Source of the DNA: Sulfitobacter sabulilitoris
GTDB taxonomy: Bacteria; Pseudomonadota; Alphaproteobacteria; Rhodobacterales; Rhodobacteraceae
Length of the DNA stretch: 64,000 bases
Direction: 5' to 3'
Assembly (NCBI RefSeq): GCF_005887615.1
Contig: NZ_VANS01000002.1
Coordinates: 1-64,000 of the forward strand
The translations under genes were made by a program, and so were the position numbers. Of this stretch, positions 36,174-44,813 are shown in pieces (position 1 is the stretch's first letter; the number at the start of each line of letters is the position of its first letter). Under the pieces are notes generated by a model. It made no database searches and had not been told where the DNA came from. It saw only the letters and a program-made list of their open reading frames with translations.

Positions 36174-36827
36174 ATGTCGCACATCACCCTGATCCGCCAC
36201 GGCCAGGCGAATTCGACCGCCCGGGACGAGGCCAGCTATGACCGGCTCAGCCCCCTGGGCCACCAGCAGTCGGCCTGGCTGGGCGATCATCTGCGCGCCA
36301 ACGGGCCGCATCACGCGCGCCTCTATACCGGGACGCTGACGCGCCATATCGAAACCGCCGATGCCATGGCGACCGGCCTTGCCGCCACCCGCGACGCCCG
36401 CCTGAACGAGCTTGAGTATTTTACCCTCGCCGCCGCGATGCAGGCCGAACACGGGCTGGATATCCCGACCGAGCGCGAAGGATTCGTGGCGCATCTGCCC
36501 AAGGTGTTCGACGCCTGGCAGAACGATCGCATCCGCGCCGCGCCGGAACCGTTTTCCGCCTTCGAGGAGCGGGTCAGATCGGCGCTCGACGACATCGCCG
36601 CCGGCGAGGGGCCAGCGCTGGTCGTCACGTCGGGCGGGTTGATTTCCATGGCGATGCGGCTGACGCTGGGGCTGGGGATACCGGCGATGGCCAACATGGC
36701 CCTGGCGATCTTCAACACCTCGCTGCACCGGCTCTATCCCATTGCCGGAACCTGGGCGCCCGCGATGTTCAACGCCGTGCCGCATCTGGACACGCCGGAT
36801 CGTCACCACGCCCAGACCCATCTTTGA
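36174..36827 (+). CDS. Histidine phosphatase family protein
   Basis: A 217-residue cytoplasmic enzyme of the phosphoglycerate mutase-like histidine phosphatase family. The catalytic motif LIRHGQAN places the phosphorylated histidine at position 9. LYTGTLTRHIETADAMA near 45-61 is the second arginine region and VVTSGGLISMAMRLTL corresponds to the second catalytic region; there the usual histidine (VxHGG) is replaced by Ser-Gly-Gly, so activity may be altered. The real substrate is unknown. I chose the ATG at 36174; the open frame extends far upstream across the gap without support. A GST follows 24 bp downstream. Confidence 0.85.
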   Translation: MSHITLIRHGQANSTARDEASYDRLSPLGHQQSAWLGDHLRANGPHHARLYTGTLTRHIETADAMATGLAATRDARLNELEYFTLAAAMQAEHGLDIPTEREGFVAHLPKVFDAWQNDRIRAAPEPFSAFEERVRSALDDIAAGEGPALVVTSGGLISMAMRLTLGLGIPAMANMALAIFNTSLHRLYPIAGTWAPAMFNAVPHLDTPDRHHAQTHL

Positions 36828-36851
36828 CGTCATCCCGAAAGGACACCGATC

Positions 36852-37475
36852 ATGCGCCTCTATTACGCCCCCGGCACCATTTCCATCGCGGTCGTGATCG
36901 CGCTGCACGAAGCGGATCTGCCCTTCGAGGCCATCGCGGTCGATTTCCGGTCGGCGGCGCAGACCAAGCCGGAGTACCTGGCGATCAATCCCAAGGGCCG
37001 GGTGCCCGCGCTCGAGGCGGACAGCGGACAGGTCCTGACCGAAACCGGCGCTGTGCTGGACTATATCGCGGCGATCGCCCCCGACGCGGGGCTGGTCCCG
37101 CGCGACGCCGGCGACGCGGCGCATATGCGCGGCGTGATGTACTACCTCGCCTCCACCATGCACGTGAACCACGCCCACAAGATGCGCGGCAGCCGGTGGG
37201 CCAGCGCACCCGAAAGCCACGCGGACATGGCCGCGACCGTGCCGCGGACGATGGCCGACAGCGCCGCGCATATCGAACAGCACGCCCTGCGCGGCGATTA
37301 CGTGATGGGCGAGGATTTCAGCTTGGCCGACCCCTATCTGTTCGTGGTGAGCACCTGGCTGCGCGGCGATGATGTCGATATCGCTTCCTATCCGAAATTC
37401 GCGGCCTTTCAGCGGCGCATGATCTCCCGCGCGTCGGTGCAGGCCGCGATCGAAGGCGGGATGATCCGGGTATGA
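36852..37475 (+). CDS. Glutathione S-transferase
   Basis: A 207-residue cytoplasmic GST. The thioredoxin-like N-terminal domain reads MRLYYAPGTISIAVVIALHE; NPKGRVPALEADSG and LTETGAVLDYIA form the glutathione-binding residues. The helical C-terminal domain contains VMGEDFSLADPYLFV, the conserved folding motif. The substrate is unknown; many bacterial forms of this type work in detoxification or ring cleavage. It overlaps the following LYS1-like gene by 4 bp (ATGA) and follows the phosphatase closely, so the three form one operon. Confidence 0.93.
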   Translation: MRLYYAPGTISIAVVIALHEADLPFEAIAVDFRSAAQTKPEYLAINPKGRVPALEADSGQVLTETGAVLDYIAAIAPDAGLVPRDAGDAAHMRGVMYYLASTMHVNHAHKMRGSRWASAPESHADMAATVPRTMADSAAHIEQHALRGDYVMGEDFSLADPYLFVVSTWLRGDDVDIASYPKFAAFQRRMISRASVQAAIEGGMIRV

Positions 37476-38527
37476 CGCATCTGTGGGTCCGGGCCGAACA
37501 GCGCGACAACGAAGCCCGCGTCGGCGTCACCCCCGAAGGTGTACAGACGCTGATGCAGGCGGGGATCGACGTCACGGTCGAACGGTCGCCCACGCGGGTG
37601 ATCCCCGACGCGGATTATATCCGCACCGGTTGCAGGATGGTCCCCGGCCACAGCTGGCCCGACGCACCCCGCGACGCATTCGTTTTCGGCCTCAAGGAAC
37701 TGCCCGAAGAGGACAGTCCGCTGGTGCATCGCCACATCATGTTCGGCCACGCGTTCAAGGGGCAACCCGCAGGCCTGCGCCTCTTGCGGCGGTTCCGGGC
37801 CGGGGGCGGTGCGCTCTACGATCTGGAATACCTGCTGGATGACACGGGCCGCCGGGTGGCCGCATTCGGATACTGGGCGGGATACGCGGGCGCGGCGGTG
37901 GCGCTGAAATGCTGGACGGCGCAGCAGCGGCAGGGCATCGCGACACCGGTCCGGCCCTACGACAGCTCCACCCACATGCTTGCCGATCTTCAGGGCGAAC
38001 TGGTGGGCCTGGGCGCGCATCGCCCGATCGCGCTGATCATCGGTGCGCTGGGACGCGTGGGTCAGGGTGTTGCGGATCTGTGCACGGCGATGGGTGTGCC
38101 CACGACCTGCTGGGACATGGCGGAAACCGCACACGGCGGGCCGTTTCCCGAAATCCTGGCGCATGATCTGTTCTTCAACTGCATCCTCGCGCGGCCCGGC
38201 ACGCCGGTCTTTGTGCCGCCGTCCACGCCCCACAGCCCCCGCAAGCTCACGGTGATCGGCGATATCGCCTGCGATCCCGACAGCGATTTTTCCCCGATCA
38301 AGGTGTATGACCGCACGACCACGTGGGACGCGCCCGCGCTGCGGGTCCACGACACCCCGCCGCTCGATGTCACTGCAATCGACAATCTGCCGTCGATGTT
38401 GCCACTGGAAAGCTCGCAGGATTACGCCGAACAGCTCCTGCCCACGCTCCTCGCGCTTCACGATCCCCACAGCAGCGTCTGGACACGCGCCCGCGCCACC
38501 TTCGACACGCATCTGGCGCGGGTGTGA
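37472..38527 (+). CDS. Saccharopine dehydrogenase, LYS1-like (NAD, lysine-forming type)
   Basis: A 351-residue protein like fungal LYS1, which interconverts saccharopine with lysine and 2-oxoglutarate using NAD. The N-terminal VRAEQRDNEARVGVTPEGV resembles the alanine dehydrogenase fold. The proposed catalytic residues are in FGLKELPEEDSPLVHRHIMFGHAFKGQ (split near 70-96: the Lys of LKELP and the His of RHIMFGHAF). The dinucleotide fold reads ALIIGALGRVGQG near 188-200. Bacteria usually make lysine by the diaminopimelate route, so the role here is more likely degradation or a related imino-acid reaction. No partner lysine-ketoglutarate reductase is in the window. Confidence 0.85.
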   Translation: MTHLWVRAEQRDNEARVGVTPEGVQTLMQAGIDVTVERSPTRVIPDADYIRTGCRMVPGHSWPDAPRDAFVFGLKELPEEDSPLVHRHIMFGHAFKGQPAGLRLLRRFRAGGGALYDLEYLLDDTGRRVAAFGYWAGYAGAAVALKCWTAQQRQGIATPVRPYDSSTHMLADLQGELVGLGAHRPIALIIGALGRVGQGVADLCTAMGVPTTCWDMAETAHGGPFPEILAHDLFFNCILARPGTPVFVPPSTPHSPRKLTVIGDIACDPDSDFSPIKVYDRTTTWDAPALRVHDTPPLDVTAIDNLPSMLPLESSQDYAEQLLPTLLALHDPHSSVWTRARATFDTHLARV

Positions 38528-38595
38528 CGGATGCCGCATGTCCCAGATCAAGCATGTAATGTCGCCGCAGGCGACGCCGCCGGATGGCCTGACGC

Positions 38596-39327
38596 TTAGC
38601 TGAAGATCCGGAAATAAAGCCAGTCGGGCAGGAACTGGCTGCCCCTGAACAGCAGCGAAAACAGCCAGGGGAAACTTTTCTTGAAGCTATCGCCGCTCAT
38701 CTGATCGAACATATGCTCAGCCGCCACGTCGGGCGTCATCAGGAACGGCATCCTGAAGTCGTTCTTGTCGGTCAGTTGCGTCTTGATGAAACCGGGGTTG
38801 GCGACCTGGACCTTGATTCCGGTCTTTCGCAGGTCGGCATACATGCACTCCGCCAGCGACATCGTGGCCGCCTTTGACGCGGTGTATCCGATGGATCCGG
38901 GCAGGCCGCGAAATCCCGTCAGGCTGCTGGTGATCATGATGTGGCCGGAATCGCGTTCCACCATGCCAGGCACGACCTGTCCCATCACGCGCATCAGACC
39001 GGTAAAGTTGATGTCGGCCATCGCGTTGGCCTGATCGGCGTTCCACGCCTTGGCGCCGAATGGCCAATAGACCCCGGCCAGGTACACCACGCCGTCGATC
39101 TCTCCGACGGCCTTGGCTGCCGCGATCACGCTGTCGTTGTCGGACACGTCGACCACCTGATACCCGGCCGGACCCGGCAGCGCCTCCACCAGCGCGCTCA
39201 GCTTGTCCTCGGACCGGGCCGATACGGTGACGCGCGCGCCCACACGGCTCAGCTTGTGCGCCAACGCCGCGCCAAGCCCGTCGCTCGCGCCCACCAGCCA
39301 GTAATGCTTGCCGGCCCAATCGGTCAT
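38596..39327 (-). CDS. SDR-family oxidoreductase of the RpoE-linked operon
   Basis: A 243-residue short-chain dehydrogenase. The nucleotide-binding motif is VGASDGLGAALA near 11-22, the second region is YLAGVYWPFG and the catalytic triad is in ITSSLTGFRGLPGSIGYTASK (Ser, Tyr, Lys). The substrate is unknown. It is the last gene of a five-gene leftward operon and overlaps the DUF3833 gene by 4 bp. A homologous SDR lies in the same position in the Rhodobacter sphaeroides RpoE-dependent operon I recall as RSP1087-1091. The start at 39327 follows AAAGGAAG; a longer open frame crosses the DUF3833 gene out of phase and is false. Confidence 0.88.
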   Translation of the reverse strand: MTDWAGKHYWLVGASDGLGAALAHKLSRVGARVTVSARSEDKLSALVEALPGPAGYQVVDVSDNDSVIAAAKAVGEIDGVVYLAGVYWPFGAKAWNADQANAMADINFTGLMRVMGQVVPGMVERDSGHIMITSSLTGFRGLPGSIGYTASKAATMSLAECMYADLRKTGIKVQVANPGFIKTQLTDKNDFRMPFLMTPDVAAEHMFDQMSGDSFKKSFPWLFSLLFRGSQFLPDWLYFRIFS

Positions 39328-39887
39328 GATGCTTCCTTTGGTCTGATGGTCGCGACCAGTTCCGCGACCTGAATGCCGAATTTGCGGAATTGCGACCGGT
39401 TCATGATGGTGCCGCTGGGGGTCATGTACATCCAATCCACCGTGTCCAGCACGTGCCCGCCCGAGTTTTCGGGCAGACGGATGCGGTATTTCAACTGTAC
39501 GGTCGCGCCCGACTGGCGGCCCTTGCCCTCGCCCACGACGTCCGGCGCCGTCGCGCTGATCGCGCCGGTGTCGTCCACGTCCAGATGCCACTCGCGATCC
39601 TGCGTGCTGCCATCGTCGTAGCGGAACCGCTCCTTGATCACGCCCCGGTTGCCGGTCCATTCCCCCTCGAACTCCGCGACGAAGCGGCTGCTGACCCGCC
39701 CCAGCGGGCCATAGATCACGCCCTCGCACAGGGTGATGCCATTCAGCCGTTCCCGCACGTCGAAATGCGGATCGCCATCCAGGTATTCGTCTGGGCGCTG
39801 CGACCGGAATCCCCAGAATCGGCTGCGTGCCCAGACCAGCATCAGCATTGCCAAGGCGCCAAGACCGAATGAACCAACTACACCCAA
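39324..39887 (-). CDS. DUF3833 family protein
   Basis: A 187-residue protein with an N-terminal hydrophobic segment (VVGSFGLGALAMLMLVWA, about 3-20), likely a membrane anchor or uncleaved signal. The rest is a DUF3833 domain with FVAEFEGEWTGNRGVI and DTVDWMYMTPSGTIMNRS. Function unknown; the fold resembles lipocalin-like beta structures, which is an inference. The start codon is TTG at 39887, supported by GGAGGAGA eight to nine bases upstream, and lies 3 bp past the MFS stop. It belongs to the RpoE-linked operon and probably acts at the membrane during oxidative stress. Confidence 0.83.
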   Translation of the reverse strand: MGVVGSFGLGALAMLMLVWARSRFWGFRSQRPDEYLDGDPHFDVRERLNGITLCEGVIYGPLGRVSSRFVAEFEGEWTGNRGVIKERFRYDDGSTQDREWHLDVDDTGAISATAPDVVGEGKGRQSGATVQLKYRIRLPENSGGHVLDTVDWMYMTPSGTIMNRSQFRKFGIQVAELVATIRPKEAS

Positions 39888-39890
39888 AAC

Positions 39891-41132
39891 TCAGGTCTCC
39901 TCCAGATTAGTGATGGCCAGCAGCGCGATCGCCGCCAGTTTGAGAACGCAGGGCAGGGCCGCGTACAGAAGTGTCAGCAGCCACAACGCCTGTTGCGGAT
40001 TGTCCGCAGCCCCGCTTTCGAAGCCTGCCTGCTCCAACGCGGGCAACAGGGTCACCGCCGCAAGCGCCAGCGTCAGCTTGGATACGAACGACCACAGTCC
40101 GAAGCCTTCGGCGGCGGAGGGCGATATGGTCTCCATCCGCGTCGCGAAGATCGCAGGCAGCAGCGTCAGATCGGCACCGAGCGCCGCGCCCGAGGCGACG
40201 CAGATCACGCCGAAGGCCAGCCAGTCGCCCGGCCCAAGCAGCAATGTAAAGCCAAAGGCGACGATCGCCAGTGCCATCGCCGAAATAAGTACGCGCTTGG
40301 CCCCTGCCCTTTCTGCAAGCGCGCCCCAGGCGGGGGCGGCAAGGGCCGCGGACAAGAAGAACACCAGCAACAGCGGCCCCTCGTATCCAGGTGCCTCCAG
40401 CCTGCTTTCCACGAAAAACAGGAAGATCGTCGAACTGACGGCCACCGGCGCCGCGTTCAGCAGCGCGATGATCAGCAGCCGCCGCGCCAGCGGATCGCGC
40501 AGCACCGTGGCAAACCCGGTCGAGGGCGGCGCGCCCTTGCTGCTCCACTCCGCGCGCATCGACCAGCCCGCGGCCACGGCCAGCACCGCAAACCCAGCCG
40601 CGAACCCTGCAAAGGGCGCGCCCATCACCGCGCCCAGCGCCACCGGTGCAACAGAGGCCGCGCAAACCCCCAACAACGCGCCGGTTTCGCGCCAGCGCGC
40701 CAGGCGCAGGTGCCCCTTCCCCCCAAGCCGGCCCGCCTTGATCACGCCCTGGGCGTAAAAATTGATCGTCAGAAAGCTGAAGGCGGAGAACACGAGCGTC
40801 AGCATCACGCCGAACCAGACCAGCGGCGGCAGCAACGGCGGCACCGCGAAAAGCCCCAGCATTGCCAGTGCGATCACCCCGCAGCCCAGTGTCACGGCCC
40901 CGGCCCGGTGGTCGCGAAACATCTCGGACAAGCGGCCCAGCAGCGGGTCCTGCACCACGTCCAGCAGGCGCAACCCGAACAGCACCGTGCCCAGCGCCGC
41001 CAGCGACACACCATATTCATCGACATAGAATTTCGGCGCGTGGATATAGATCGGAAGCCCGGCGGCCGCCAAAAGGGCGGCAAACAGCGAATAGGCGGGC
41101 AGTCGCGCGGGGCCGGCGGCGGCATGTGTCAT
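39891..41132 (-). CDS. MFS transporter, GPH (MelB-like) type
   Basis: A 413-residue membrane transporter with about twelve hydrophobic segments. The loop DVVQDPLLGRLSEMFRDH near 60-77 is the conserved cytoplasmic loop of the glycoside-pentoside-hexuronide/cation symporter family. In DUF1365-linked operons such proteins may move lipids or sugars, but no substrate can be assigned. The start at 41132 overlaps the DUF1365 stop by 4 bp (ATGA). It is the third gene in the RpoE-linked operon. Confidence 0.87.
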   Translation of the reverse strand: MTHAAAGPARLPAYSLFAALLAAAGLPIYIHAPKFYVDEYGVSLAALGTVLFGLRLLDVVQDPLLGRLSEMFRDHRAGAVTLGCGVIALAMLGLFAVPPLLPPLVWFGVMLTLVFSAFSFLTINFYAQGVIKAGRLGGKGHLRLARWRETGALLGVCAASVAPVALGAVMGAPFAGFAAGFAVLAVAAGWSMRAEWSSKGAPPSTGFATVLRDPLARRLLIIALLNAAPVAVSSTIFLFFVESRLEAPGYEGPLLLVFFLSAALAAPAWGALAERAGAKRVLISAMALAIVAFGFTLLLGPGDWLAFGVICVASGAALGADLTLLPAIFATRMETISPSAAEGFGLWSFVSKLTLALAAVTLLPALEQAGFESGAADNPQQALWLLTLLYAALPCVLKLAAIALLAITNLEET

Positions 41133-41890
41133 CCGCGAGACACGTCTTTGGCCGGCGGAACCGGGCGGGGGCGATACCCCGCGCCTTTCCACCACAGCAC
41201 CAGCGCCTGCCAGTGGATGAGCGCGAGCACGCGCCGCGCGCCGAAGGGCCGTCGCAGCGCCGAGCGCAGGATGGACCCGTTGCTGAGCGGTGCGCGCTTG
41301 CCCGTCAGCGTGGCGATCAAGCCGCCGTTTCCCTGGCTGTAATCGATCCAGATACCGATGCGATCCGCCGAGATATCGAAGCGGAAGGCATAACCGCCCT
41401 CGACCGGTTGAAAGGGCGAGACGTGAAAGATCTTGGTCGCATGCAGCGTGTCGCTGGCCGCGATGGGCGACAGGTCGGTATGGTGGCACAGGTAGCTGTG
41501 CCGATCGCCAAAAGTGTTCGACACCTCCGCGATCACCGCGATCAGCGCACCATCGGCCCGACGGCAGAGCCAAAAGCTGACCGGGTTGAACACGTGTCCC
41601 AACATCCGCGGCTGCGCCAAAAGCTCGATCCGTCCAACGCCGGCAATCTGATGCTGCTCCAGAACCTCGCGCACCCACACCGCGCCGCGTCCCTGACCGG
41701 GCGCGCCGCCGTGGTCGCGGTCATGCACCGATGTCAGCGCGCCACCATTGCGCTTGAAAAGCCGCGGCGTGCGAAGCTCCGCCTCGGCATCCAGCAAGAC
41801 GTAGTCGACCGAATAGCGAAAGGCGTTCTGCACCGCTCCCTTGCGCCCATGAAACGTCTGGCCTGCGATATGATCGACGGTTGCCGTCAT
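41129..41890 (-). CDS. DUF1365 domain-containing protein
   Basis: A 253-residue protein of the DUF1365 family, which occurs next to flavin amine oxidoreductases and cyclopropane-fatty-acid synthase-like methylases. The family core VFNPVSFWLC near 115-124, preceded by the RIELLAQPRMLGH segment, is evident, as is AEVSNTFGDRHSYL. No signal peptide or catalytic motif is recognised. In Rhodobacter the homologue belongs to the RpoE regulon and has been linked to the singlet-oxygen response and fatty acid modification; I recall this but cannot check it here. It overlaps both neighbours by 4 bp. The start is at 41890; an open frame 32 codons longer is unsupported. Confidence 0.87.
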   Translation of the reverse strand: MTATVDHIAGQTFHGRKGAVQNAFRYSVDYVLLDAEAELRTPRLFKRNGGALTSVHDRDHGGAPGQGRGAVWVREVLEQHQIAGVGRIELLAQPRMLGHVFNPVSFWLCRRADGALIAVIAEVSNTFGDRHSYLCHHTDLSPIAASDTLHATKIFHVSPFQPVEGGYAFRFDISADRIGIWIDYSQGNGGLIATLTGKRAPLSNGSILRSALRRPFGARRVLALIHWQALVLWWKGAGYRPRPVPPAKDVSRG

Positions 41891-43218
41891 TCGGCGGCGA
41901 CCGACAGGACGTTGGTGCCCTGGATGGCGTCCACGACATCCACCGCCGAGGACAGACCGTCTTCGTGAAAGCCGTTTTTCATCCATGCACCGCAGAACCA
42001 GGTGTTCTGCGCACCGTTAAAGGCGCGCAACCGCTCCTGCGCGGCCAGAGCCGCCAGATCGTAGACCGGGTGGCGCAGTGTGACCTGATCGTAGATCAAC
42101 TCTTCGCGGATCGTCCGCTTGCTGTTGAGGGTGACGAAATGCAGGTCGTCCATCGGGATCGGCTGCAACGAGTTCATCCAATAGGTCAGGTCGATGCGTT
42201 CGGATTTCACCGTGCTGTCCTCGGTATAGACCCAGCTTGCCCATGTCTGGCGTTTCCGGGGCATGATCGACGTATCGGCGTGCAGGACGATATCGTTCGG
42301 CTGATAGGCGATGGCACCCAGCGCGCTTTGCTCCTGTGCCGACGGATCGCCCAGCAGGCGCAGGCTGTCGTCGGAATGGGTGGCGAAAATCACCTCGTCG
42401 AATGTCTCGGCGTCGGCGCCCCATGCCTTGATCTGTACCTTGCCGGCGTCGCGTGTGACCGACTGCACCGGGCAGCCAAGCCGCAGCGTCACGCCGCGCG
42501 CCACCATCCGCGCTTCGAGGCGCTGCACATATTGGGTCGATCCGCCCTCCACCGTGTACCACTGATGCTGTCCCGTGGTGTTGAGCAGCGCATGATTTTC
42601 AAAAAACTGGATCATCGCATAGGCCGGGAAGTCCATGATCCGTTCCGTGGGCGTGGACCAGATGGCCCCTGACAGCGGCAGAAGATAGAAATCACGGAAC
42701 CAGTCACCCGCCCCCAATTGCGCCAGGAATTCCCGCACCGTCAGCGTCGGGTTCTGCGAGGCCACGCGCAAGGCGTTCTTGTTGAACCGGAAGATGTCGC
42801 GCACCATGCCCAGAAACCGCGGGTTCACGGCATTGATCCGTTGGGCAAACAACGCATCCAGAGAGGTCAGCGCATATTCAAGCTTGCCGCCCCCGATGGA
42901 CGCGCCAAAGCTCATGTTCGACTTTACGACCGGCACGTCCAACTCGGCAAACAGCGCCGCCATGTGCGGATAGTTGGCGTAGTTGAACACGATAAACCCC
43001 GTATCGACCGGCTGATCACCGGCCTTGCCGGCCATCACGGTGCGCGCGTGGCCGCCCAGGCGCGGCTCCGCCTCGAACAAGGTCACGTCGTGATCGTCGC
43101 TGAGCATATAGGCAGCGCCCATGCCGGAAATACCAGCCCCGATCACCGCGATTTTTCTGGAAAGACCCGGCTTGATGCTCGGGGGATGCTGATCAACAGT
43201 CAGCGCTTCAAAAGGCAT
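41887..43218 (-). CDS. FAD-dependent amine oxidoreductase-like protein (first gene of the RpoE-linked operon)
   Basis: A 443-residue NAD(P)/FAD-binding protein. The dinucleotide motif IAVIGAGISGMGAAYML is at about 23-39 and ends in the acidic residue of TLFEAE. The second FAD region reads GGHARTV, and NTWFCGAWMKNGFHEDGLSSA near the C-terminus is the closing FAD motif of this family. Relatives oxidise or desaturate fatty acyl chains next to DUF1365 and cyclopropane synthase-like genes, so a lipid substrate is likely but not proven. It starts at 43218 after CGGAACGAG. It is divergent from the ECF sigma gene and heads the five-gene operon. Confidence 0.9.
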   Translation of the reverse strand: MPFEALTVDQHPPSIKPGLSRKIAVIGAGISGMGAAYMLSDDHDVTLFEAEPRLGGHARTVMAGKAGDQPVDTGFIVFNYANYPHMAALFAELDVPVVKSNMSFGASIGGGKLEYALTSLDALFAQRINAVNPRFLGMVRDIFRFNKNALRVASQNPTLTVREFLAQLGAGDWFRDFYLLPLSGAIWSTPTERIMDFPAYAMIQFFENHALLNTTGQHQWYTVEGGSTQYVQRLEARMVARGVTLRLGCPVQSVTRDAGKVQIKAWGADAETFDEVIFATHSDDSLRLLGDPSAQEQSALGAIAYQPNDIVLHADTSIMPRKRQTWASWVYTEDSTVKSERIDLTYWMNSLQPIPMDDLHFVTLNSKRTIREELIYDQVTLRHPVYDLAALAAQERLRAFNGAQNTWFCGAWMKNGFHEDGLSSAVDVVDAIQGTNVLSVAAE

Positions 43219-43303
43219 GTGCACTCGTTCCGTGTTTTTGTTCGTTATGACTGTTACGGTGACGCGCGCCGACTGGATGTAAATGGGGCAAACTATTATT
43301 TTT

Positions 43304-43333
43304 TGATCCGCTTTCGCATCGGGGCCGTAATCA
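43304..43333 (+). promoter_or_regulatory. Putative RpoE (ECF) promoter of the rpoE-chrR operon
   Basis: TGATCC (43304-43309), an 18-bp spacer and TAATCA (43328-43333). The -35 is the form I recall for Rhodobacter RpoE promoters; the -10 is less exact. Read on the other strand, the same block gives TGATTA and GGATCA with the same spacing, so it might serve the divergent FAD gene too. The position suits auto-activation of the sigma gene about 110 bp downstream. Confidence 0.5.
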
Positions 43334-43442
43334 GTACATGTTAGCGGGTCTAGAAACACATCAGAAACCAACGATGGGCCGCTCCGGCGCCGCCGGGCAG
43401 CCCTGTGCCATGGGTTTCGTCGGAATTGATAAGAAAAGACAC

Positions 43443-44006
43443 GTGAGCAAGGACGATAGAAACGAAGCGGATGCGAAAAGGCTGTTGTGGGTGGGTCACA
43501 TGATCCGCATCCGCGATCACAAGGACCGTGCCGCGTTTGCGGAGTTGTTCGGGCATTTCGCGCCCCGCATCAAGGGGTTCTTGATGAAGTCCGGCGCAGA
43601 TGCGTCGCTGGCGGAGGAATGCGCGCAGGACGTCATGGCGACCTGCTGGCACAAGGCGGGCATGTTCGATGCCTCGCGGGCATCGGTGGCGACGTGGATC
43701 TTCACGATTGCGCGAAACCGCCGCATCGACATTCTGCGCCGCCAGCGCAGGCCGGAACCCGACGACCTGCCCTGGGGGCCAGAAGCGGAGCCCGACCAGG
43801 AAGACGTCGTGGCGCTGCAACAAGATACGGAGCTTTTGGGCAAGGCCTTGGCCGATCTGCCAGAAGCACAGAAAGAGTTGATCAAACTGGCGTATTTCGG
43901 GGAACTGACCCACAGCGAAATCGCCTCGGAAACCGGTCTGCCGCTGGGCACGATCAAATCGAGACTGAGACTGGCGCTAGAGCGTCTGCGCCACGCAATG
44001 ACATGA
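43443..44006 (+). CDS. rpoE: ECF sigma factor of the RpoE (ChrR-controlled) type
   Basis: A 187-residue group IV sigma factor. Region 2 spans about 18-85, with DHKDRAAFAELFGHFAPRIKGFLM (split) and TWIFTIARNRRIDILRR for -10 recognition. Region 4 spans about 125-185, with LPEAQKELIKLAYFGELTHSEIA and GTIKSRLRLALERLRHAM for -35 recognition. In Rhodobacter sphaeroides this factor responds to singlet oxygen when ChrR releases it. The start is uncertain: GTG at 43443 fits homologue N-termini, and an ATG at 43410 is in frame but lacks support. The anti-sigma gene begins 12 bp downstream. Confidence 0.92.
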   Translation: MSKDDRNEADAKRLLWVGHMIRIRDHKDRAAFAELFGHFAPRIKGFLMKSGADASLAEECAQDVMATCWHKAGMFDASRASVATWIFTIARNRRIDILRRQRRPEPDDLPWGPEAEPDQEDVVALQQDTELLGKALADLPEAQKELIKLAYFGELTHSEIASETGLPLGTIKSRLRLALERLRHAMT

Positions 44007-44018
44007 AGTAACGAGCAA

Positions 44019-44693
44019 ATGACACAAAAGATCAAACACCACCTGAACGACGCGACGTTGATGGATTATGCCGCCGGCAATCTGCCCGAAGCGTTCAATT
44101 TGATCGTCGCGGCGCATCTGTCTCTGTGCGACACCTGTCGCGCCCAGGCGATGACGTTTGATGCGTTGGGCGGCGAAGTGCTTGAGCATCTGAGCGGCAC
44201 TGCCGATGCTGATGACACGCCCGTTCGGATGGACGCGCAGAGCCTCAGATCCACGATGGCGCTGATCGCCGGCGGACCGGTCGAACAGATCACCGTAAAA
44301 CGGTCGAAGGACGCGGTTCTGCCCGGCCCGGTGCAGGATTACGTGGGCGGTGGGCTGGAGAACGTCAGATGGCGGCCCGTCGGCATGGGTGTGCGTCAGG
44401 CGATTCTGCCCACGGCCAAGGGCGCCACCGCACGTCTGCTGCACATTCCCGCAGGCGCGGCGATGCCCGATCACGGCCACAGAGGGCAGGAAATGACGCT
44501 TGTCCTTCAGGGCGCGTTTCAGGACGAGGACGACTATTTCGCCCGCGGCGACGTCGAAATCGCCGACAGCGATCTGCATCACACACCCGTGGCCGACATC
44601 CACGAGGATTGCATCTGCCTTGCGGTGACCGATGCGCCGCTGCAGTTCGACGGCCTTTTGCCCAAGATCGCACAGCGGTTTTTGCGGATCTGA
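44019..44693 (+). CDS. chrR: ChrR-type cupin anti-sigma factor
   Basis: A 224-residue zinc-binding anti-sigma factor. The N-terminal anti-sigma domain (about 1-90) has His7/His8 and the zinc motif His33-x3-Cys37-x2-Cys40. The C-terminal cupin domain (about 105-215) reads HIPAGAAMPDHGHRGQEMTLVLQG, with potential metal ligands in DHGH and EMT. ChrR binds RpoE and is degraded after singlet oxygen exposure, freeing the sigma factor. Gene order and short spacing match the Rhodobacter rpoE-chrR operon, so this pair should be the switch for the divergent operon. Confidence 0.94.
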   Translation: MTQKIKHHLNDATLMDYAAGNLPEAFNLIVAAHLSLCDTCRAQAMTFDALGGEVLEHLSGTADADDTPVRMDAQSLRSTMALIAGGPVEQITVKRSKDAVLPGPVQDYVGGGLENVRWRPVGMGVRQAILPTAKGATARLLHIPAGAAMPDHGHRGQEMTLVLQGAFQDEDDYFARGDVEIADSDLHHTPVADIHEDCICLAVTDAPLQFDGLLPKIAQRFLRI

Positions 44694-44813
44694 CCGCTTG
44701 CCGGAAAGCTATTCAGAATAACGAATATATCACGTGCTTGTGTGTGGCCAAGTCCCCTGGCCGCGCGTTAGCCACGGGGCATCGACCCGAGGCAGACAAG
44801 AAGGCAGTGATAA

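Noticed and set aside
39328-39729. N-terminal extension of the SDR frame across the DUF3833 gene
   Set aside because: It reads DUF3833 out of phase. The SDR starts at 39327 with a ribosome site and a 4-bp overlap.
41133-41678. N-terminal extension of the MFS frame across the DUF1365 gene
   Set aside because: It is out of phase with DUF1365, which is clear. The MFS protein starts at 41132.
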